From positions 8,127-72,126 of the forward strand of contig JACKKC010000016.1 of assembly GCA_020637615.1 (NCBI GenBank): 64,000 nt of DNA, in the 5' to 3' direction. The DNA is from Rhodovulum sp. (GTDB taxonomy: Bacteria > Pseudomonadota > Alphaproteobacteria > Rhodobacterales > Rhodobacteraceae). Made by a program: the position numbers and the translations under genes. The notes under the pieces are model-generated. The model was not told the origin of the DNA, made no database searches, and saw only the letters and a list, made by a program, of their open reading frames with translations. Position 1 is the first letter of the stretch, and each line of letters begins with the position of its first letter. This document shows positions 59,659 through 64,000 of this stretch, one piece after another.

Positions 59659-60453
59659 ATGACCACACGCGCGTTTCATGCCGGCGACCGCGCCGTGCTG
59701 CGCATCTCCGGGCGCGACGCCAGACCCTTCCTGCAGGGCCTGGTGACCAACGACGTGGCGCGGCTCGACCAGGGCGCGCTCTACGCCGCCCTGCTCACGC
59801 CGCAGGGCAAGTATCTCTTCGACTTCTTCCTCGTCCCCGAGGCCGACGACGTGCTGGTCGACGTGGCGGCCGATCGCGCCGCCGCCCTGGCGCAGCGCCT
59901 CGGCCTCTACCGGCTGCGCGCCGCCGTCGCGATCGAGGCGACGGCGCTCGGCGTCGTGCTCGGGGAGGGGGCCGCGCCGGAGGGCGCCTTCGCCGATCCG
60001 CGCGACGCGCGGCTCGGCTGGCGCGCGATCCTGGCCGATCCGGAGGCCCTGCTCGCCGGGCTCGACCGGCTCGACCCGGCGGATTACGCGCGGCGGCGCA
60101 TCGAGCTCGCCGTGCCCGAGACCGGCACCGAGCTGGTCGCGGAGGACAGCTACATCCTCGAGATGGGCTTCGAGCGCCTCAACGGCGTGGATTTCCGCAA
60201 GGGCTGCTACGTCGGGCAGGAGGTGACCGCCCGCATGAAGCACAAGACCGAGCTGAAGAAGGGCCTCGTCGCGGTGGGCGTCACCGGCGAGGCGCCGCCG
60301 CCGGGCACCGAAGTGCTCGCCGGCGAAAGGCCCGCCGGGCGGCTCCTGTCGGTCGCCGGCGACCGCGGGCTGGCGCATCTGCGCTTCGACCGCGCCTCCG
60401 GCCGCCTCACCGCCGGCGCGGCGGAGATCACACGGATCGAAGCGTCCGGGTGA
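59659..60453 (+). CDS. ygfZ: YgfZ/GcvT-domain folate-binding protein
   Basis: This 264-aa folate-dependent protein supports Fe-S cluster maturation (COG0354). The signature K-G-C-Y-V-G-Q-E-V-T-A-R is present near residue 188 and the N-terminal fold has R-P-F-L-Q-G-L-V-T-N-D-V near residue 24. GGGAGGAGG precedes ATG 59659. Its last 26 bases overlap the convergent suhB gene. Confidence 0.93.
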   Translation: MTTRAFHAGDRAVLRISGRDARPFLQGLVTNDVARLDQGALYAALLTPQGKYLFDFFLVPEADDVLVDVAADRAAALAQRLGLYRLRAAVAIEATALGVVLGEGAAPEGAFADPRDARLGWRAILADPEALLAGLDRLDPADYARRRIELAVPETGTELVAEDSYILEMGFERLNGVDFRKGCYVGQEVTARMKHKTELKKGLVAVGVTGEAPPPGTEVLAGERPAGRLLSVAGDRGLAHLRFDRASGRLTAGAAEITRIEASG

Positions 60454-61219
60454 GCGTCTCGAAGACATTGGCATTGGCGGCCACGACGCTGCCGGTCTCG
60501 AAGATGCCCGCGCCCTCGTCGAGCGGCCCGACGAAGCCGCCGGCCTCGCGCACGAGCAGGCAGCCCGCGGCCATGTCCCAGGGATGGATGCCGCGCTCCC
60601 AGAAGCCGTCGAACCGCCCCGCGGCCACATAGGCGAGGTCGAGCGCCGCCGCGCCCCAGCGCCGGATGCCGGAGGTCTGGGGGTTGAGCGCCGCGATCTC
60701 GCGCAGGGATTGCGGCAGGTTCGGGCTCCCGGCGAAGGGCACGCCGGTCGCAAAGAGCATGGCGATCATCTCCTTCCGGCCCGAGACCCGGAGCCGGCGG
60801 TCGTTCAGCCAGGCGCCGGCGCCCTTCTCGGCCACGAACATCTCGTCCTTGACCGGGTCGTAGACCACGCCCGCCACGATCTCGCCCTTGTGTTCCAGCG
60901 CGATCGAGACCGCCCAATGCGGCAGGCCGTGCAGGAAGTTGGTGGTGCCGTCGAGCGGGTCGACGATCCAGCGCCGGGTGGGATCGGCCCCCTTCGCCTC
61001 CCGGCTCTCCTCGCCGAGCCAGCCGTAGTTCGGCCGCGCCTCCATCAGCTCGGCCCGGATCGTCTCCTCGGATTTCAGGTCCGCGCGGCTGACGAAATCG
61101 CCCGGTCCCTTGGCGGAGACCTGGAGGTTCTCCACCTCGCCGAAGTCGCGCAGGAGCCCGCGGGCCGCCTTGCGCGCCGCCTTGATCATGATGTTGATAT
61201 TGGCCGAGGCTTGGGTCAT
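60428..61219 (-). CDS. suhB: Inositol monophosphatase family protein SuhB
   Basis: This 263-aa Mg-dependent phosphatase of the IMPase/SuhB family has W-L-G-E-E-S near residue 67, W-I-V-D-P-L-D-G-T-T-N-F near residue 83 (DPxDGT motif), and W-D-M-A-A-G near residue 213. In E. coli SuhB also takes part in rRNA transcription antitermination. ATG 61219 has GGAAGGACAG upstream. Convergent overlap with ygfZ at the 3' end is tight. Confidence 0.92.
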   Translation of the reverse strand: MTQASANINIMIKAARKAARGLLRDFGEVENLQVSAKGPGDFVSRADLKSEETIRAELMEARPNYGWLGEESREAKGADPTRRWIVDPLDGTTNFLHGLPHWAVSIALEHKGEIVAGVVYDPVKDEMFVAEKGAGAWLNDRRLRVSGRKEMIAMLFATGVPFAGSPNLPQSLREIAALNPQTSGIRRWGAAALDLAYVAAGRFDGFWERGIHPWDMAAGCLLVREAGGFVGPLDEGAGIFETGSVVAANANVFETLTRTLRSV

Positions 61220-61452
61220 CGCGCCTGTCCTTCCGGGGAGCCGGGCGCTTATGTCCGCTTTTGCCCGGCGCGGCAAGCCGGCCGGCGCCGGCTTCCGGGG
61301 TGGTCGCTATCGGGCGCGTAGGGTCTCTGGTGAATCGATCGGCCGAGAGACACCGCGAACCGGCATGAGCGAGGCACTGCCTCGCGCCGGTTCGTCGGCC
61401 GGAGCGCGTGAGCGCGGAGGTCGAGGGGGGACGTGCTGCACCGTCCGCTGGT

Positions 61453-61600
61453 AATCCGCGCGCGCATGCCTGGCGGGCGCGCTTGTCGCGCCTGCCGGGG
61501 GCAGGCAGGCGCGCGCGGATTTGTCACCTGCCAAATCCGCGAAGGGAAGGCGGCGCCACGGGGCAGGGCGCCGGTCCGTAGCAGTCACCCGCAGACCGCA
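61453..61600. repeat. Dispersed intergenic repeat family C, copy 2, with a large hairpin
   Basis: AATCCGCGCGCGCATGCCTG (61453-61472) and CAGGCAGGCGCGCGCGGATT (61502-61521) form 20-bp arms with one mismatch. The 29-base loop contains a nested stem (GGCGGGCGCG with CGCGCCTGCC). The right part (TTGTCACCTGCCAAATCCGCG ... GTAGCAGTCA) matches 3580-3655. It fills the gap between the EF-hand-like operon and suhB, and could act as a leftward terminator. The rest of 61220-61620 holds no gene. Confidence 0.6.
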
Positions 61601-61620
61601 TCGCCGCGCCCGGCGCCGGC

Positions 61621-61872
61621 TCAGCGTTCGACGTACATCACCTGGTAGATGCTCTGCACGCAGGGATATTCCTTGCGCTCGATCAGCATGTCGCCGTTGT
61701 AGTCGCATTTGAGGATATGGACCGGGCTCATGCGGCGAAAGCGCTGCTGAACCTGCTCCACGGTCAGCGCCGAGGGATCGCTGCCCGCCGCCTGGGCGGA
61801 GAGCGGCGCGGGGGATTGCGCGCCGAGAAGAATCGCCGCCGCCACGACCGCAAGGCGAAGGTGCCCGGTCAA
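61621..61872 (-). CDS. Secreted small protein with EF-hand-like loop (second of a tandem pair)
   Basis: This 83-aa protein starts with TTG at 61872, overlapping the upstream gene's stop. The signal peptide is M-T-G-H-L-R-L-A-V-V-A-A-A-I-L-L-G. A calcium-binding-like loop, C-D-Y-N-G-D-M-L-I-E-R-K-E-Y, lies near residue 59 and the end is C-V-Q-S-I-Y-Q-V-M-Y-V-E-R. Two Cys are conserved with the upstream paralogue. The function is unknown. Confidence 0.75.
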   Translation of the reverse strand: MTGHLRLAVVAAAILLGAQSPAPLSAQAAGSDPSALTVEQVQQRFRRMSPVHILKCDYNGDMLIERKEYPCVQSIYQVMYVER

Positions 61873-62165
61873 TCCGGGGACCGGTAGAGAAGCTGATAGA
61901 TATTCTCGAGACAGGGCCAGTGGGCCTGGTCGATGACGCCCTGCTTGTTCGCGCATTTCCGGAACGTGACCTTCATCAGCTGCGGATAGACGATGCGCGC
62001 CTCCTCGAAGACGACGACGCCGTCGCCGTTCTGGTCGGCCTTGGCGAAGGCGATCGCGCCGGCGGCACCGGCCGCGCAGAGCCCGCCCGCGAGGGCCGCC
62101 GCGAAGAGCGGCCCGGCGAGACGCCGCCGCCGCGCCGCCCGACCCCGGCCTGTCGCGTCATGCAT
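61869..62165 (-). CDS. Secreted small protein with EF-hand-like loop (first of a tandem pair)
   Basis: This 98-aa protein has an Arg-rich start, a hydrophobic segment L-F-A-A-A-L-A-G-G-L-C-A-A-G, and the loop K-A-D-Q-N-G-D-G-V-V-V-F-E-E-A near residue 42, a canonical D-x-N-x-D-x-V-x-x-x-E calcium pattern. It ends P-C-L-E-N-I-Y-Q-L-L-Y, parallel to C-V-Q-S-I-Y-Q-V-M-Y in the next gene, so the two are paralogues. GGAAGGAG precedes ATG 62165. It overlaps the EEP gene by eight bases, so all three are cotranscribed. Confidence 0.75.
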   Translation of the reverse strand: MHDATGRGRAARRRRLAGPLFAAALAGGLCAAGAAGAIAFAKADQNGDGVVVFEEARIVYPQLMKVTFRKCANKQGVIDQAHWPCLENIYQLLYRSPD

Positions 62166-62886
62166 CGATTGCTCCTTCCAGGCTGACCCGGGCCTTGATC
62201 GGCAGGTGATCGGAGGCCTTCCGCGCCAGCGGGCTGTCATGGACCTCGACGGGCCCGAGGATGGTATGGGGCCGCGCGATGATCCGGTCGAGCGCGAGCA
62301 GCGGAAAATAGGAGGGAAAGCTCGCCACCCCGCGGCCCATCGGCCCGAAATGCGACCCGAAGGGCCGGAGCGCCGAGCGGCGCTGGTGGCGCCATTCGTT
62401 CATGTCCCCCATCAGCACGATGGGGCGGTCGTCCCCGCCGGAATGCGCGAGCAGCGCCTCGACCTGCATGATCCGCGACTGGCGCAGCAGTCCCAGATGC
62501 GCGGCCATGACCCGGACCGGCCCGCGCGTCAGGTCGAGATCCACCACCAGCGCGCCGCGCGGCTCGAGCCCGGGCAGGGAGATCTGGCGCAGCTCGCGCA
62601 CCAGCCCCTCTCGCACGAGCACGAGATTGCCGTGCCAGCCGTGCCCGGCATGCCCGTTGGCCACCGGCACCGGCACGAGCCCGGCGATCCGGGCGATCCG
62701 GTCGAGATCGAGCAGGGCGGCGCGGTCGCCGAAACGCCGGTCGGCCTCCTGGAGCGCGATGACATCCGCGCCGATCTCGGCGATGACCTCGACCGTGCGC
62801 TCCGGCAGGCAGCGGCCGTCGGTGCCGACGCATTTGTGGACATTGTAGGAGGCGAAGATCGCTTCGCCGCCGGGTTGCTTTGCCAT
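62158..62886 (-). CDS. Endonuclease/exonuclease/phosphatase-family protein
   Basis: This 242-aa enzyme has the EEP pattern: A-S-Y-N-V-H-K-C-V near residue 13, A-L-Q-E-A-D-R (metal Glu) near residue 45, M-A-A-H-L-G near residue 128, M-G-D-M-N-E-W near residue 158, and A-S-D-H-L-P-I near residue 227. Substrate could be nucleic acid, inositol phosphate or lipid. It leads the leftward operon with the EF-hand-like pair. Confidence 0.88.
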   Translation of the reverse strand: MAKQPGGEAIFASYNVHKCVGTDGRCLPERTVEVIAEIGADVIALQEADRRFGDRAALLDLDRIARIAGLVPVPVANGHAGHGWHGNLVLVREGLVRELRQISLPGLEPRGALVVDLDLTRGPVRVMAAHLGLLRQSRIMQVEALLAHSGGDDRPIVLMGDMNEWRHQRRSALRPFGSHFGPMGRGVASFPSYFPLLALDRIIARPHTILGPVEVHDSPLARKASDHLPIKARVSLEGAIDA

Positions 62887-62984
62887 GCATTCCTCCGACG
62901 CGGCCGGAATCTAGTCCTTTCCGGGCGGCACTGGAACCCCTGTCGGCCTGCCCGGGCCGCGACCGCATTCGGAGCTCATTCCTT

Positions 62985-63137
62985 CCCGGTACGACGGTTC
63001 CACCAAAAGACGAGGGCAGCGCCCGCTCCGGGCGGAAGCGAAGCGCCCGCGTCGTGCCGGTGGCACGCCTTCGGCGTGACGGGGCAGAACGGGCGCTGCC
63101 CGGCGGTGCCCGCCGGGCGAAGCAGTTCCAGGGCCAT
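62985..63137 (+). repeat. Dispersed intergenic repeat family B, copy 2
   Basis: It matches the minus strand of 16515-16665. The ordered blocks AAGACGAGGGCAGCGCC, GCGAAGCGCCCGCGTCGTGCC, GGCACGCCTTCGGCGTGACG and GGGCGCTGCCCGGCGGTGCC are shared. It lies in a divergent gap. An AT-rich patch follows at 63137-63180; the rest of the 62887-63302 gap shows no gene. Confidence 0.8.
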
Positions 63138-63248
63138 TCTTGTTCCGTTAACGAATATATCAATGTTTTTCAATTGCTTGCCTTCTGTCCCCATGGGGAC
63201 ACCCGCCCCGGGACCAGTCCGCGCCCTTCCGGGCCGACTTCGGCCGCG

Positions 63249-63277
63249 TTGACCGGCACCGGGCCGCGGGCATAGCC
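63249..63277 (+). promoter_or_regulatory. Candidate promoter for the phosphotransferase gene
   Basis: TTGACC (63249-63254) and ATAGCC (63272-63277) have 17-bp spacing and end 25 bases before ATG 63303. GGAGA lies eight bases before that start. Confidence 0.4.
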
Positions 63278-63302
63278 TCGACGGGGAGCATCGGAGAGCG
63301 CG

Positions 63303-64000
63303 ATGATCGTCCAGGACCAGTCCGACGTCTGCGCCTTCCTCGCGCGGGCGGTCGGCGCCGAGACGCGCGAGACGCATATCTCGCGGCTTTTCCTCGGGCC
63401 TGGCCGGGTCTGCAAGCTCAAGCGCGCGGTGCGCCTTCCCTATCTCGATTTCTCCACGCCCGCGCTACGGCACGCCGCCTGCCTGCGCGAAGTCGAGCGC
63501 AACGCATCGGCCGCGCCCGACCTCTACCTCGGCGTGCGGCGGATCACCGCCTCCGAGTCGGGCGGCCTGGCCTGGGAGGGGAGCGGCGCGCTCGTCGATG
63601 CGGTCGTGGAGATGCGGCGCTTCGACGAGGCCATGCTGCTCGACCGGCTCGCGGCGCGCGGGGCGCTCCCGCCGGCGCTGATGGAGCCGCTCGCCGCCGC
63701 GATCGCGGACCTGCACGCCGCCGCCCCGCGCGCGCAGGAACCCGGTGCGGCCAATATCGCTGCGGTGCTCGCGATCAACGAGGCAGCGCTGGCCGAGGCG
63801 GAGGCTTTCCCCGCCGCCGACATCGCGCGCTTCAACCGCGGCTTCCGGGACGGACTCGCGGGGCTCGCACCGCTTCTCGACGCCCGCGCCCGCGACGGCC
63901 GGGTCAGGCTCTGCCACGGCGACCTGCATCTGGGGAACATCTTCCTCGAGAACGGCCGGCCGGTGCTCTTCGACTGCATCGAGTTCAACGACCGCATCGC
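63303..64000 (+). CDS. Aminoglycoside phosphotransferase-like kinase family protein, 3' truncated
   Basis: The 232 residues present contain the kinase-like fold of APH-family proteins: V-C-K-L-K-R-A-V-R-L-P-Y-L-D-F near residue 38, and the catalytic loop L-C-H-G-D-L-H-L-G-N-I-F-L-E near residue 201, followed by L-F-D-C-I-E-F-N (metal Asp). Homologues with this N-terminus usually carry a second AAA-type ATP-binding domain, which would lie beyond the window. A real antibiotic-resistance function should not be assumed. Confidence 0.85.
   Translation, partial: MIVQDQSDVCAFLARAVGAETRETHISRLFLGPGRVCKLKRAVRLPYLDFSTPALRHAACLREVERNASAAPDLYLGVRRITASESGGLAWEGSGALVDAVVEMRRFDEAMLLDRLAARGALPPALMEPLAAAIADLHAAAPRAQEPGAANIAAVLAINEAALAEAEAFPAADIARFNRGFRDGLAGLAPLLDARARDGRVRLCHGDLHLGNIFLENGRPVLFDCIEFNDRI

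Noticed and set aside
63303..64000. Antibiotic resistance gene
   Set aside because: The kinase fold resembles aminoglycoside phosphotransferases, but chromosomal relatives with this N-terminus are usually housekeeping proteins of other function.

Overview
The window is a GC-rich alphaproteobacterial chromosome segment, most likely from Rhodobacteraceae or a close relative. The evidence is its gene content and order: a MucR/Ros regulator, rpoZ-rsh-(DUF2062)-pdxJ, acpS-lepB-rnc-era-recO, pcm-tolC-(PopZ-like)-valS and a full urtABCDE operon. Housekeeping genes are densely packed and many overlap by ATGA or GTGA. This placement is inference from synteny and protein similarity; no 16S gene is present.

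Layout. 1-26.2 kb is core chromosome: a truncated cation efflux gene, mucR, miaB, a Trm112/LON/thioredoxin cluster, an HD hydrolase, a GT8 glycosyltransferase, ahcY, rpoZ, rsh, pdxJ, a divergent AraC regulator/SDR pair, the acpS-lepB-rnc-era-DUF1491-recO run, and the leftward urea ABC transporter urtABCDE. A frameshifted GFA-family gene (26.2-26.6 kb) precedes an integrated element. 27.1-47.05 kb is a ~19.9-kb prophage or phage-derived island inserted in a tRNA-Cys gene. It is bounded by a 23-bp direct repeat, with a tyrosine integrase next to the intact tRNA. It carries an HTH gene with three iteron-like repeats, HK97-type head genes, head-tail joining genes, a tail tube gene, both terminase subunits (placed unusually late), a tape measure gene, two HNH genes and an XRE repressor with GGTATCA operator boxes. 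I see no tail tip, fibre or lysis genes. An IS5-family element splits the portal gene and a decayed IS3-family element splits the small gene next to the operator, so as sequenced the island is probably unable to make particles. 47.1-64 kb returns to core genes: an SMP-30 hydrolase, pcm-tolC-PopZ-like, valS, a HisC-like aminotransferase, small envelope proteins, a serine-glyoxylate-type aminotransferase, an ABC exporter, ygfZ, suhB, a tandem pair of secreted EF-hand-like proteins with an EEP-family enzyme, and a truncated phosphotransferase.

The signals not explained by ordinary gene content are these. (1) Three dispersed intergenic repeat families (A, three copies; B, two copies; C, two copies); all three A copies lie in convergent intergenic gaps. 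(2) Four near-perfect 22-23-bp palindromes sit inside one phage gene in different reading frames. (3) GGTATCA boxes occur at the repressor operator and just inside both ends of the island. (4) A ~230-bp segment with wholly different codon usage lies inside valS. (5) The head, tail and terminase modules of the island are rearranged. (6) Two adjacent paralogous secreted proteins carry single EF-hand-like loops.
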